Shown: positions 7,561 to 15,913 of the stretch, piece by piece
Layout: the number at the start of each line of letters is the position of its first letter
Position numbering within the stretch: the stretch's first letter is position 1
Source: VGBO01 sp964453335
GTDB taxonomy: Bacteria > Actinomycetota > Acidimicrobiia > Acidimicrobiales > CAIXPF01
NCBI GenBank assembly: GCA_964453335.1
Contig: CAYVOK010000014.1
Coordinates: forward strand, 1-64,000
DNA: 64,000 nucleotides
Reading direction: 5' to 3'
Translations under genes and position numbers: made by a program
Notes under the pieces: model-generated
What the model was told of the DNA's origin: nothing
Seen by the model: the letters and a program-made list of their open reading frames with translations, nothing else
Databases searched by the model: none

Positions 7561-8496
7561 ATGCTGGTCATTCAGCGCCCCACCGTCGAGCCCGCCGGGG
7601 AGCAGGTCGGCAACCGTCAGCGTTTCCAGATCTCGCCGCTCGAGCCCGGTTTCGGGTACACGCTCGGCGCAGCACTGCGTCGCACCCTGCTCTCCTCCAT
7701 CCCCGGCGCCGCGATCACCCAGGTCCGGTTCGAGGACGCCCTGCACGAGTTCGACACGATCAGCGGCGTCGCCGAGGACGTGACGGACATCATCCTCAAT
7801 CTCAAGGACCTCGTCGTCCTGTCGGAGACCGACGAGGCGGTCACCGTCCACGTCGACATCCGCGGACCGCGTGAGGTGACCGCGGCCGACATCTCGACGC
7901 CGACCGGTGTCGAGGTGCTCAACCCCGAGCTCCATCTCGCGACGCTTTCGGCGAAGGGTCGTCTCGCGTTCGACATGACCGTCGAGCGCGGTCGTGGCTA
8001 CCTGTCGGCCGACCGGACCAACCAGGCCAACACCATCGGTGTGATCCCGGTCGACGCGATCTTCAGCCCGGTCCGCCGGGTCGCCGTCGAGGTCGAGCCG
8101 ACCCGTGTCGAGCAGTCGACCGAGTACGACCGCCTCCTCCTCGACATCGAGACGGACGGGTCGATCAGCCCCCGGGAGGCGCTCGCCTCCGCGGGTGCGA
8201 CGCTCGGTGCCCTCATCGGCCTCGTGGCGGAACTCGTCGACGAGCCCGTCGGCCTCGAGCTCGCCGGCGCCGAGGAGCCCGCCCGGGCGCGTGACCTCGA
8301 CATCCCGATCGAGGAGCTCGACCTGTCCGAGCGTCCGCGCAACTGCCTCAAGCGTGCGCAGGTCAACACGATCGGTGAACTGATCGAGAAGACCGAGGAC
8401 GACCTCCTGAACATCACCAACTTCGGCCAGAAGTCGCTGGACGAGGTACTCGAGAAGCTCGATGCGCGGGGCCTTCGCCTCCGCTCCAAGGACTGA
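7561..8496 (+). CDS. rpoA: DNA-directed RNA polymerase alpha subunit
   Basis: A 311-residue alpha subunit. The N-terminal dimerisation domain runs to about residue 230 and includes FGYTLGAALRRTLLSS. The linker is followed by the C-terminal domain that binds UP elements and activators (RPRNCLKRAQVNTIGELIEKTEDDLLNI split over two helices). I chose ATG 7561 because it gives the normal alpha N-terminus. A C-rich 32-base spacer with a GAAGAGG Shine-Dalgarno separates it from rpsD. Confidence 0.97.
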   Translation: MLVIQRPTVEPAGEQVGNRQRFQISPLEPGFGYTLGAALRRTLLSSIPGAAITQVRFEDALHEFDTISGVAEDVTDIILNLKDLVVLSETDEAVTVHVDIRGPREVTAADISTPTGVEVLNPELHLATLSAKGRLAFDMTVERGRGYLSADRTNQANTIGVIPVDAIFSPVRRVAVEVEPTRVEQSTEYDRLLLDIETDGSISPREALASAGATLGALIGLVAELVDEPVGLELAGAEEPARARDLDIPIEELDLSERPRNCLKRAQVNTIGELIEKTEDDLLNITNFGQKSLDEVLEKLDARGLRLRSKD

Positions 8497-8507
8497 GGAG
8501 GACCGCC

Positions 8508-8861
8508 GTGCGTGGAACCCCCAGGCAGGCCCGCCGTTTCGGCGGCAGTGCTGCCCACCAGAAGGCGATGATGGGCAACCTCGTCGCGTCGCTGATCGCC
8601 GCCGAGGCGATCGTCACGACCGAGGCGAAGGCGAAGGCGCTGCGGCCCGTCGCCGAGAAGGTGATCACGAAGGCCCGCAAGGGCGGCGTGCACAACCAGC
8701 GTCTCGTCGTGTCGTTCATCCGGGACAAGGACATGGCGTCCAAGCTCTTCAACGAGATCGGGCCCCGCTACGCCGACCGTCCCGGTGGCTACACCCGGAT
8801 CCTGAAGCTCGGTCCGCGACCCGGTGACAACGCGCCGATGGCGCGCATCGAGCTGGTCTGA
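8508..8861 (+). CDS. rplQ: 50S ribosomal protein L17
   Basis: A 117-residue L17 with a GTG start. It has the conserved core AHQKAMMGNLVASLIAAEAI and TKAKALRPVAEKVITKAR-like segments. It is the last gene of the alpha operon, 11 bases after rpoA, and is followed by a strong hairpin at 8908-8934. Confidence 0.96.
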   Translation: MRGTPRQARRFGGSAAHQKAMMGNLVASLIAAEAIVTTEAKAKALRPVAEKVITKARKGGVHNQRLVVSFIRDKDMASKLFNEIGPRYADRPGGYTRILKLGPRPGDNAPMARIELV

Positions 8862-8907
8862 CCGACCCCGCGGGTCGCATGACCCCCGAACCGGTTCTCG
8901 AACCACG

Positions 8908-8934
8908 ACGAGCGGCCCCCGGCGGGCCGCTCGT
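8908..8934 (+). terminator. strong hairpin at the end of the ribosomal operon
   Basis: An 11-bp perfect stem (ACGAGCGGCCC with GGGCCGCTCGT) and a 5-base loop lie 46 bases after the rplQ stop. There is no U-run, as is common in high-GC terminators. It sits just before the conserved start of truA, so it may end or attenuate the ribosomal transcript. Confidence 0.55.
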
Positions 8935-8944
8935 GCGCGTCCGG

Positions 8945-9724
8945 ATGACGGTCGCCTACGACGGCACCGATTTCCACGGCTTCGCCGAGCAGCCCGGTCT
9001 CCGTACGGTCGCCGGCAGTCTGCGGGCCGCCGTCGAACGCGTGGTCGGGCATCCGGTCACCCTCGTCGGGGCGGGCCGCACCGACCGCGGGGTGCACGCC
9101 CGTGCGCAGGTGGTCTCCTTCGACGTCGAGCACGGTGTCGACCTCGCGGCGTTGCGGCGCCGGGTCGACCGGCTCACGGGCGAGGACCTCGTCGTCGGTG
9201 CGGTCGAGGCCGTCGCCGACAGCTTCGACGCCCGGTTCTCGGCGGTGAGCCGTCGCTACCGCTACACGATCTGCAACCGGCCGGTCCCCGACCCGCTGCT
9301 GCGGCGCACCACATGGTGGGTGCCCGAGCCGCTCGACCTGCGGCTGCTGCGCCTCGCCGTCGACCCGCTCATCGGTGAGCACGACTTCAGCTCGTTCTGC
9401 CGCCGCCCGCGTGGGACGGGGGACCGGGTGTCCCTCGTCCGTCGGGTCCTCGACGCGTCGTGGGAGGACGCGGGTGGCGGGATCCTCCACTTCTGGATCG
9501 AGGCGAACGCGTTCTGCCACCAGATGGTGCGCTCCATCACCGGGACGCTGGTGCGCACCGGAGTCGGGGAGCGCCCCCGACCGGGTGACATCCTCGGGGT
9601 GATCGCAGCCCGCGACCGGTCGGCGGCGGGACCGATCGCCCCGCCCCACGGCCTCCTGCTGTGGGAGGTCCGGTACCCCGACACCGTCGGTTTGTCTCCC
9701 CCGTCCTCCGCCCCTATGCTCTAG
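8945..9724 (+). CDS. truA: tRNA pseudouridine(38-40) synthase TruA
   Basis: TruA isomerises uridines 38-40 in the anticodon arm. The family N-terminus MTVAYDGTDFHGFAEQP starts at ATG 8945, and the catalytic Asp is D47 in GAGRTDRGVHA. Further matches are SRRYRYTICNRP and HDFSSFCRR. From ATG 8945 the length is 259 residues. In-frame starts at GTG 8933 and ATG 8879 exist, but the latter would put a strong hairpin inside the coding region. Synteny rplQ-truA-rplM is common in actinobacteria. Confidence 0.93.
   Translation: MTVAYDGTDFHGFAEQPGLRTVAGSLRAAVERVVGHPVTLVGAGRTDRGVHARAQVVSFDVEHGVDLAALRRRVDRLTGEDLVVGAVEAVADSFDARFSAVSRRYRYTICNRPVPDPLLRRTTWWVPEPLDLRLLRLAVDPLIGEHDFSSFCRRPRGTGDRVSLVRRVLDASWEDAGGGILHFWIEANAFCHQMVRSITGTLVRTGVGERPRPGDILGVIAARDRSAAGPIAPPHGLLLWEVRYPDTVGLSPPSSAPML
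9692..9720 (+). promoter_or_regulatory. probable promoter of rplM-rpsI
   Basis: TTGTCT at 9692-9697 and TATGCT at 9715-9720 are spaced 17 bases apart and lie in the last codons of truA. This would start transcription around 9727 and give a leader of about 45 bases before the rplM GTG, with Shine-Dalgarno GGAAGGA near 9757. Confidence 0.6.
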
Positions 9725-9770
9725 AGCCGCTTCACGGGTGCCGCCGCGCCCGTGCCGGAAGGAACGCAAC

Positions 9771-10217
9771 GTGAGCACGTACAGCCCCAAGGCCAGCGAG
9801 ATCACCCGGAGCTGGCACGTCGTCGATGCCGAGGGTCTCGTCCTCGGTCGCATGGCGACGGAGGTCGCGCGCATCCTGCGCGGCAAGCACAAGCCGATGT
9901 TCGCACCGCACATCGACACGGGTGATCACGTCATCGTGATCAACGCCGACAAGGTGGTCCTCACGTCGGGCAAGGCCGCCCGCAAGGACGTGTGGCGCCA
10001 CTCCGGCTACCCGGGTGGCATCAAGCGTGCGACCTACGGCGATCTGCTGCAGTCCAAGCCCGAGGAAGCCGTGCGCCGCACGATCCGTGGCATGCTGCCG
10101 AAGAACCGGCTCGGTCGGGCGATGGCCACCAAGCTCAAGGTCTACGCCGGCCCCGACCATCCGCACGCCGCCCAGCAGCCGAGCCCGCTCGTGCTGGACC
10201 ACGCCAAGGCTCGCTGA
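9771..10217 (+). CDS. rplM: 50S ribosomal protein L13
   Basis: A 148-residue L13. Conserved parts are RSWHVVDAEGLVLGRMATEVA, the KHKPMFAPHIDTGDHVIVINA block and RGMLPKNRLGRAM. L13 is an early-assembly protein. The start GTG 9771 is supported by a GGAAGGAAC Shine-Dalgarno. An upstream in-frame ATG at 9738 lacks family conservation. It is paired with rpsI 13 bases downstream. Confidence 0.96.
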   Translation: MSTYSPKASEITRSWHVVDAEGLVLGRMATEVARILRGKHKPMFAPHIDTGDHVIVINADKVVLTSGKAARKDVWRHSGYPGGIKRATYGDLLQSKPEEAVRRTIRGMLPKNRLGRAMATKLKVYAGPDHPHAAQQPSPLVLDHAKAR

Positions 10218-10230
10218 GAAGGAACGCAGA

Positions 10231-10623
10231 ATGCCCAAGCCCCTCGTCCAGTCGACCGGTCGTCGCAAGGAGGCCGTGGCGCGTGTCCGTCTGCGCCCCG
10301 GTTCCGGCACCATCACCGTGAACGGCCGTCCGGCGGAGTCGTACTTCCCGTCGCTGACGCACCGCATGGTGATCGCGGAGCCCCTCCGCCTCACGAACAC
10401 CAACGAGGTCTACGACGTCGACTGCACGATCGACGGTGGCGGGATCACCGGCCAGGCCGGTGCGCTCCGTCTCGGCATCGCCCGTGGCCTGATCGAGCTC
10501 GACCCGGAACTGCGCCCGACCCTCAAGAAGGCCGGCATGCTGACGCGTGACGACCGGAAGAAGGAGTCGAAGAAGTACGGCCTCAAGAAGGCCCGTAAGG
10601 CTCCGCAGTACTCCAAGCGCTGA
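10231..10623 (+). CDS. rpsI: 30S ribosomal protein S9
   Basis: A 130-residue S9. Key segments are GRRKEAVARVRLRPG, the core GGGITGQAGALRLGIARGL and the basic tail ending KARKAPQYSKR, which reaches the P-site tRNA. The start is ATG 10231 with Shine-Dalgarno GAAGGAA. It closes the two-gene rplM-rpsI unit. Confidence 0.97.
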   Translation: MPKPLVQSTGRRKEAVARVRLRPGSGTITVNGRPAESYFPSLTHRMVIAEPLRLTNTNEVYDVDCTIDGGGITGQAGALRLGIARGLIELDPELRPTLKKAGMLTRDDRKKESKKYGLKKARKAPQYSKR

Positions 10624-10645
10624 CGGCCGGCGAAGGCCCAGCGGT

Positions 10646-11995
10646 ATGGCGCCCCGCTTCGGGACCGATGGGGTCCGTGGCGTCGCAAACGTCGAGGTGA
10701 CCGCGGAATTCGCGGTCGTCTTCGCGCGTGCGGTCGCGGCGGTGCTCGAACCGGACGCGGTCGTCATCGGCCGGGACACCCGCCGCAGCGGGCCGATGCT
10801 CGAAGCGGCGCTCGCCGCAGGGTTCTCGGCGGCGGGAATCGAGGTCCGTCTGCTCGGTGTCTGCCCGACGCCGGCGGTTGCGTGGGGAGCCGCGGCCGGG
10901 ACCGGTACGACCCGTCGCACGGTCGGCGTGGTCGTCTCGGCCTCCCACAACCCCTTCGAGGACAACGGGCTCAAGGTGTTCGCCCCCGGTGGGCGCAAGC
11001 TGACCGATGCCGAGCAGGCTGCCGTCGAGGCGTGGCTCGTCGCACCGCCGGGACCGGCTGCGGACGACGTGCCCCGGGGGCGTGGGGTGGGGACGATCGA
11101 GGCCGACGAGGACGTCGTCCGCGGCTGGTCGGCGTCCGTCGCGGCGTCGATCGAGGGCCGTCGGCTCGACGGGCTCACCGTGATCGTCGACGCCGGTCAC
11201 GGGGCGGCGTACCGCGTCGCCCCCGACGTGCTCCGCGGTCTCGGTGCCGAGATCGTCGTGCTCGGCGCGGAACCGGACGGCTGCAACATCAACGACGGGC
11301 GCGGATCGACGGACACGGCGGCGCTGCGTGACGTGGTCGTGGCGACCGGTGCCGACGCCGGGGTGGCGTTCGACGGCGACGCCGACCGACTCGTGGCGGT
11401 CGATGCCGACGGCCGTGAGATCGACGGCGACCAGATCCTCGCGATGTGTGCGATCGACCGCGCAGGACGCGGGCTGCTCGCAGACGACACCGTCGTCGCG
11501 ACCGTGATGGCGAACCTCGGGCTCCGGCTCGGCATGGCGGCCCACGGCATCACCGTGCGGGAGACCCAGGTCGGCGACCGGTACGTGCTCGAGGAGCTCG
11601 AGGCCGGTGGATGGACGCTCGGCGGCGAACAGTCGGGGCATCTCGTGTTCCGCGACCTCGCCACGACCGGCGACGGGTTGCTGAGCGCAGTGCAGGTGCT
11701 CGACCTCCTCGCCCGGAGCGGACGCACCCTCGCCGACCTCGCCGACGCTGCGATGCGACGTCTGCCGCAGGTGCTGCGGAACGTGACGGTGCGACGCGAC
11801 GCCGCAGCGGTCGTCGCCGCGGTCGAGGCCGATGTCGCCGCGGTCGCGGCAGGCCTCGGCAGCGCCGGGCGGGTGCTCGTGCGGGCGTCGGGGACGGAGC
11901 CGGTCGTCCGGGTCATGGCCGAGGCCCCCGACGAGACGACCGCCGCGGCAGCGGTGGCGTCCCTCGTCGCTGCGGTCGAACGCGCCGCCGGATGA
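10646..11995 (+). CDS. glmM: phosphoglucosamine mutase
   Basis: A 449-residue alpha-D-phosphohexomutase converting glucosamine-6-phosphate to glucosamine-1-phosphate for UDP-GlcNAc. The N-terminus is RFGTDGVRGVAN. The phosphoserine loop SASHNP has the catalytic Ser at S100, the metal loop is DGDADRL, and the sugar loop is GGEQSGH. The C-terminal phosphate-binding part is RASGTEPVVRVMAE. It lies 22 bases after rpsI and directly before the large GlmS-like gene, so the two successive UDP-GlcNAc steps are adjacent. Confidence 0.96.
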   Translation: MAPRFGTDGVRGVANVEVTAEFAVVFARAVAAVLEPDAVVIGRDTRRSGPMLEAALAAGFSAAGIEVRLLGVCPTPAVAWGAAAGTGTTRRTVGVVVSASHNPFEDNGLKVFAPGGRKLTDAEQAAVEAWLVAPPGPAADDVPRGRGVGTIEADEDVVRGWSASVAASIEGRRLDGLTVIVDAGHGAAYRVAPDVLRGLGAEIVVLGAEPDGCNINDGRGSTDTAALRDVVVATGADAGVAFDGDADRLVAVDADGREIDGDQILAMCAIDRAGRGLLADDTVVATVMANLGLRLGMAAHGITVRETQVGDRYVLEELEAGGWTLGGEQSGHLVFRDLATTGDGLLSAVQVLDLLARSGRTLADLADAAMRRLPQVLRNVTVRRDAAAVVAAVEADVAAVAAGLGSAGRVLVRASGTEPVVRVMAEAPDETTAAAAVASLVAAVERAAG

Positions 11996-12021
11996 GCGAA
12001 GGGCGGTCCGGGCACGACCGG

Positions 12022-12053
12022 TAGGCTCCTTGGCGGTCTGGTCCGGAAGGAGG
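12022..12053 (+). promoter_or_regulatory. possible promoter and strong ribosome binding site for the GlmS-like gene
   Basis: The 65-base gap after glmM contains a TAGGCT -10-like box at 12022-12027 and a strong Shine-Dalgarno GGAAGGAGG at 12045-12053, seven bases before ATG 12061. The ribosome site fixes the start so that cysteine becomes residue 2. The promoter part is tentative. Confidence 0.45.
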
Positions 12054-12060
12054 CGCGCCG

Positions 12061-15000
12061 ATGTGCGGCATCATCGCAGTGCTACGCCGCCGTCCGGGAC
12101 GACCGGCGCCGTCGGCCGACGAGGTCCTCGGACTCGTCGACGACGCAGGTCGGATCCTCGCTGCGGAACGGGTCGATGCCAACGCACTCGGTGCTGCGCA
12201 GGGGGTCCTCGATGAGGCGGACCGTCTCCTGCGGGGTGCACCGGGCGTCGAACTGCTCGCCCGCGACCGGGCCGTCACCGACACGCTCGACGAGCGACTC
12301 GGCGCGCTCGTCGCACGACTCGACGCGCTCGACGCCGACCTCGACGTTGCCGGCGGTCTCGGACCGGATGAGCTCGAACGGCACAGCGCCCGAGCGGTCG
12401 CCGTGCGCGACGCGCTCTGGGCGCTCCGCAACGACCGGTTGCGCACCGCCCGTGAGGTCGCCGCGCTCGCCGGTCCGACGGCACCGGCGAGCGCGCTGGC
12501 CGCATACCTCGCGGTGCAGGAGGCACTCTCGGGCCTCGACCGTCTCGAGGTGCGCGGTCGCGATTCTGCGGGCGTGCACGTCTACGTCCGTGGACCCGGC
12601 ATCGACCTGACCTCGCCTGCGGTGATCGCCGCGCTCGCAGAGCGTGGGGCCGATCCGCTGTTCGGGTCGGGGACGGTGCGTGTCGTCGACGGCGTCGTCG
12701 GGTTCGTCTACAAGGCGGCCGCCGAGATCGGTGAGCTCGGCGACAACGTGCGGGCGATGCGGGCGGAGATCGCCGCCGACGACCTGTTCCGGCGTGCCGT
12801 CTCCGGCGAGTCCGCCGAGGTCGTCGTGCTCGGGCACACGCGCTGGGCGTCCGTCGGCATCATCTCGGCGGCGAACGCACATCCGCTCGACGCCACCGAG
12901 GTGGACCGTCGTCCGGGCGTGCACGTGACCGCCGCACTCAACGGCGACGTCGACAACTTCGCCGATCTCAAGGCGACGCACGGTCTCCGGATCCGACCCG
13001 AGATCACGACCGATGCGAAGGTCATCCCGACCCTCGTCGCCCGGGCGATCGAGGAGGGTAACGACATCGTCGAGGCGTTCCGCCGGTCGGTCGAGCAGAT
13101 GGAGGGCTCGATTGCGATCGCGGCGCAGATCGCACGGGCACCGGAGCAGCTGCACCTCGCGCTGCGAGGGAGCGGGCAGGCGCTCTACGTCGGCGTCGCC
13201 GAGGACCTCTTCGTCGTGGCGAGCGAGCCGTACGGGCTCGTCGAGCTCGCCGACCGGTACCTGCGGCTCGACGGGGAGACCCCCGCCGACCCGGGGAACC
13301 CGACCGGGAGCCGCGGCCAGATCGTCGTGCTCGACGCCACCCGGGCGGGCACGGTCGCCGGCATCGACCGCCGGTCCTTCGACGGGTCGGGCCTGCCGGT
13401 CGACGACGGCGACCTCGCCGCGACCCAGATCACGACGCGCGACATCGACCGTGGCGACTTCCCGCACTACCTGCTGAAGGAGATCTCGGAGTCGCCCGCC
13501 TCGTTCCGCAAGACGCTCCGGGGCAAGGTCGTCTCCCGGGGGAGCGCGCTCCGCGTCGAGATCGGTCGTGAGGCGCTGCCGCAGACGGTGCGCGACGCGC
13601 TCCGTTCCGGTGCGATCCGCCGGGTGTGCGTGATCGGTCAGGGGACCGCCGCCGTCGCCGGACAGGCCCTTGCGCTCGCGCTCGGGAGGGCGCTCGGCGA
13701 GAACGGACCGATGGTCGAGTGCCTCCCCGCCACGGAGCTGTCGGCGTTTCACCTGCGGTCCGATCTTCGGGACACGTTGGTCGTGGCGATCAGCCAGTCG
13801 GGCACGACGACGGACACCAACCGCACGGTCGACCTCGTCCGGGCGCGGGGTGCGGCGGTGCTCGCGATCGTCAACCGACGGAACTCCGACCTGACCGATC
13901 GGGCGGACGGCGTGCTCTACACGTCCGACGGTCGCGACGTGGAGATGTCGGTGGCGTCGACCAAGGCCTTCTACGCGCAGGTCGCCGCAGGGTTCCTACT
14001 CGCGCAGGCGCTCGCTGCGGCCGTCGACCCGGCACGCGACGGGACCGACCCGGCCACCCAGGAACTCCTCGCCGCACTGCTGCACCTGCCCGAGTGCATG
14101 GAGGCGGTGCTCGCCCGCCGTGCGGAGGTCGCCGCGGCGGCCCGGCGATTCGCACCGCAGCGTCGACACTGGGCGATCGTGGGCAACGGCCCCAACCGCA
14201 TCGCGGCAGCGGAGGTGCGGATCAAGCTGTCGGAGCTCTGCTACAAGTCGATCGCCGCCGACGTCACCGAGGACAAGAAGCACATCGACCTGTCGTCGGA
14301 ACCGCTGATCCTCGTGTGTGCCACCGGGCTCGTCGGTTCGACGGCGGACGACGTGGCGAAGGAGGTCGGCATCTACCGGGCCCACCGGGCTGCGCCGATC
14401 GTGGTCACCTCCGACGCTTCGGTGCCGTTCCCCGCCGCCCTCGCCGAGATCCGGGTGCCGGACACCCACCCGCTCCTCGCGTTCGTGCTGTCGGCGATGG
14501 CCGGGCACCTCTTCGGGTACGAGGCGGCGCTCGCGATCGACGCGCTGGCGGTCCCGCTGCGTGCCGCACGGTCGGAGATCGAGGCGGCGATCAGCGCGGG
14601 TGCGGACACCGACGCGCTCGCAGGTCTCGGCCGACGGTTCGAGGCCCCGGCGGCGCAGTTCTTCGCCGGGTTGCGGGCAGGCGAACACGACGGGCAACTC
14701 GACGCCTCGACGGCGGCGCGCCTCGCCTCGCTGTTCCGGTACGCGACGGGTGTCGTCCCCCTCGACAGCTATCAGCTCGAGTGGGGCAAGGTCGGCACGC
14801 CGGCGGTCGTCGTCGAGGACCTCACCGCGGCGTTGACCCAGGCGATCGACGAGCTGACCCGCCCCGTCGACGCCATCAAACACCAGGCGAAGACCGTCAC
14901 CGTGGGTATCTCGCGTTCCGACGAGACGCTTCTCGAGACCGGTCTCGTCCGTGCCACGCTCGACGCCGGCGCCGGTCGTGACCGCCTCAGCTACGAGACG

Positions 15001-15489
15001 TTGCGCACGCTCGCCGCACTGTCCCCGCTCGTGGCGGAGTGCATCGGGTACACGCGCTACGGCATCGAGTCCGGACCGGCTCCCGACGATGCTCGGATCA
15101 CCGTGGTCGACCGCGGGGGTATCGCCCTCGATCTCCCGCTGCGCACCGAGCGGGACCCGCGCCTGCGGGGGACGAAGCGTCTCGTCGCGTCGGAGCAGAA
15201 GGTCCTCGTCGGCCGGGGCCGTGCGGACGGTCGACTCATCGTGATCGTCCCCGAGGTGAAGGACGGCGGGACGGTCGGCATCACGCTCCTGCACGTCCGC
15301 TTCGTGGACGCGTTGCCTGTGCCGACGCTGCGCACCGCGCTCACGACCTACCGCAACCGGTTCCGGGCGATCGAGGCGGCGGTGACCGAGACGGAACCGA
15401 CGTTCCGGGACGACCTGCTCGCGACGGTGCCGCTCGACGAACTGTTCACCCTTCCCGTCGCGACGCTCGCCGACCGCTGGCGGACCTGA
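12061..15489 (+). CDS. giant GlmS-like glutamine--fructose-6-phosphate aminotransferase
   Basis: 1142 residues, against about 610 for GlmS. The N-terminal Ntn amidotransferase begins MCGIIAV with nucleophile C2. A helix-rich insertion of about 140 residues then separates this from the rest of the domain: RGRDSAG at 165-171, HTRWAS at 259-264, N294-G295. The domain junction FPHYLLKEISESP is followed by a SIS domain with SQSGTT at 578-583. A second SIS domain follows, in which the usual GELKHGP signature is replaced by EDKKH (737-741). The GlmS C-terminal lysine is recognisable as K944 (AKTVTVG), but about 198 further residues follow it. It sits directly after glmM and overlaps no other GlmS copy here, so a role in glucosamine-6-phosphate synthesis is likely. 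A changed substrate or allosteric control is possible. Not a frameshift fusion: one continuous frame with uniform codon use. Confidence 0.82.
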   Translation: MCGIIAVLRRRPGRPAPSADEVLGLVDDAGRILAAERVDANALGAAQGVLDEADRLLRGAPGVELLARDRAVTDTLDERLGALVARLDALDADLDVAGGLGPDELERHSARAVAVRDALWALRNDRLRTAREVAALAGPTAPASALAAYLAVQEALSGLDRLEVRGRDSAGVHVYVRGPGIDLTSPAVIAALAERGADPLFGSGTVRVVDGVVGFVYKAAAEIGELGDNVRAMRAEIAADDLFRRAVSGESAEVVVLGHTRWASVGIISAANAHPLDATEVDRRPGVHVTAALNGDVDNFADLKATHGLRIRPEITTDAKVIPTLVARAIEEGNDIVEAFRRSVEQMEGSIAIAAQIARAPEQLHLALRGSGQALYVGVAEDLFVVASEPYGLVELADRYLRLDGETPADPGNPTGSRGQIVVLDATRAGTVAGIDRRSFDGSGLPVDDGDLAATQITTRDIDRGDFPHYLLKEISESPASFRKTLRGKVVSRGSALRVEIGREALPQTVRDALRSGAIRRVCVIGQGTAAVAGQALALALGRALGENGPMVECLPATELSAFHLRSDLRDTLVVAISQSGTTTDTNRTVDLVRARGAAVLAIVNRRNSDLTDRADGVLYTSDGRDVEMSVASTKAFYAQVAAGFLLAQALAAAVDPARDGTDPATQELLAALLHLPECMEAVLARRAEVAAAARRFAPQRRHWAIVGNGPNRIAAAEVRIKLSELCYKSIAADVTEDKKHIDLSSEPLILVCATGLVGSTADDVAKEVGIYRAHRAAPIVVTSDASVPFPAALAEIRVPDTHPLLAFVLSAMAGHLFGYEAALAIDALAVPLRAARSEIEAAISAGADTDALAGLGRRFEAPAAQFFAGLRAGEHDGQLDASTAARLASLFRYATGVVPLDSYQLEWGKVGTPAVVVEDLTAALTQAIDELTRPVDAIKHQAKTVTVGISRSDETLLETGLVRATLDAGAGRDRLSYETLRTLAALSPLVAECIGYTRYGIESGPAPDDARITVVDRGGIALDLPLRTERDPRLRGTKRLVASEQKVLVGRGRADGRLIVIVPEVKDGGTVGITLLHVRFVDALPVPTLRTALTTYRNRFRAIEAAVTETEPTFRDDLLATVPLDELFTLPVATLADRWRT

Positions 15490-15490
15490 C

Positions 15491-15913
15491 GTGACCGGTG
15501 CGGAGGGCACGGTCGGCGCGCTCGCCGAGGTGGTCGGTATCGGCGTCGACGTCGTCGACGTCGACCGGTTCCGCGCCGTGCTGGCCCGCCGGCCGCGCCT
15601 CGCCGACCGGGTCTTCACCGCCGAGGAACGCAGCTACGCGGCGCGCCAGGCCGATCCGACCCGGCGGCTGGCGGCGCGGTTCGCGGCCAAGGAGGCGGTC
15701 CTCAAGGCGATGGGCGTCGGGCTCGGTGCGTGCGCGCTGCGCGACATCGAGGTCGTGCGTGCCGCGTCGGGTCGACCCTCGGTCGCCCTGCACGGCACCG
15801 CCGTCGGTGTCGCCGAGCGGTGCGGGGTCGGTGCGTGGCACCTGAGCCTCAGCCACGGCGATCTCGTGGCGACGGCGACCGCGGTCGCGGTGCGCAGGGT
15901 GGTGCGGTCGTGA
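15491..15913 (+). CDS. acpS: holo-[acyl-carrier-protein] synthase
   Basis: A 140-residue AcpS that transfers phosphopantetheine from CoA to acyl carrier protein. It has the two signature motifs: GIGVDVVDVDRF with the Mg-binding Asp, and RFAAKEAVLKAMG with the catalytic Glu and Lys. The C-terminus has WHLSLSHGDLVATATAV. The GTG start lies one base after the GlmS-like stop, and the stop overlaps the nnr start (GTGA). It is slightly longer than the usual 120-125 residues because of an N-terminal extension. Confidence 0.94.
   Translation: MTGAEGTVGALAEVVGIGVDVVDVDRFRAVLARRPRLADRVFTAEERSYAARQADPTRRLAARFAAKEAVLKAMGVGLGACALRDIEVVRAASGRPSVALHGTAVGVAERCGVGAWHLSLSHGDLVATATAVAVRRVVRS

Noticed and set aside
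12082..13752. Long minus-strand open frame opposite the GlmS-like gene
   Set aside because: Antisense shadow; the plus frame has all GlmS motifs and typical third-position GC.
13996..15618. Second long minus-strand frame opposite the GlmS-like gene, and the chance that the gene is two fused proteins
   Set aside because: The plus frame is uninterrupted and conserved landmarks run in GlmS order, so neither a frameshift nor an antisense gene is needed.
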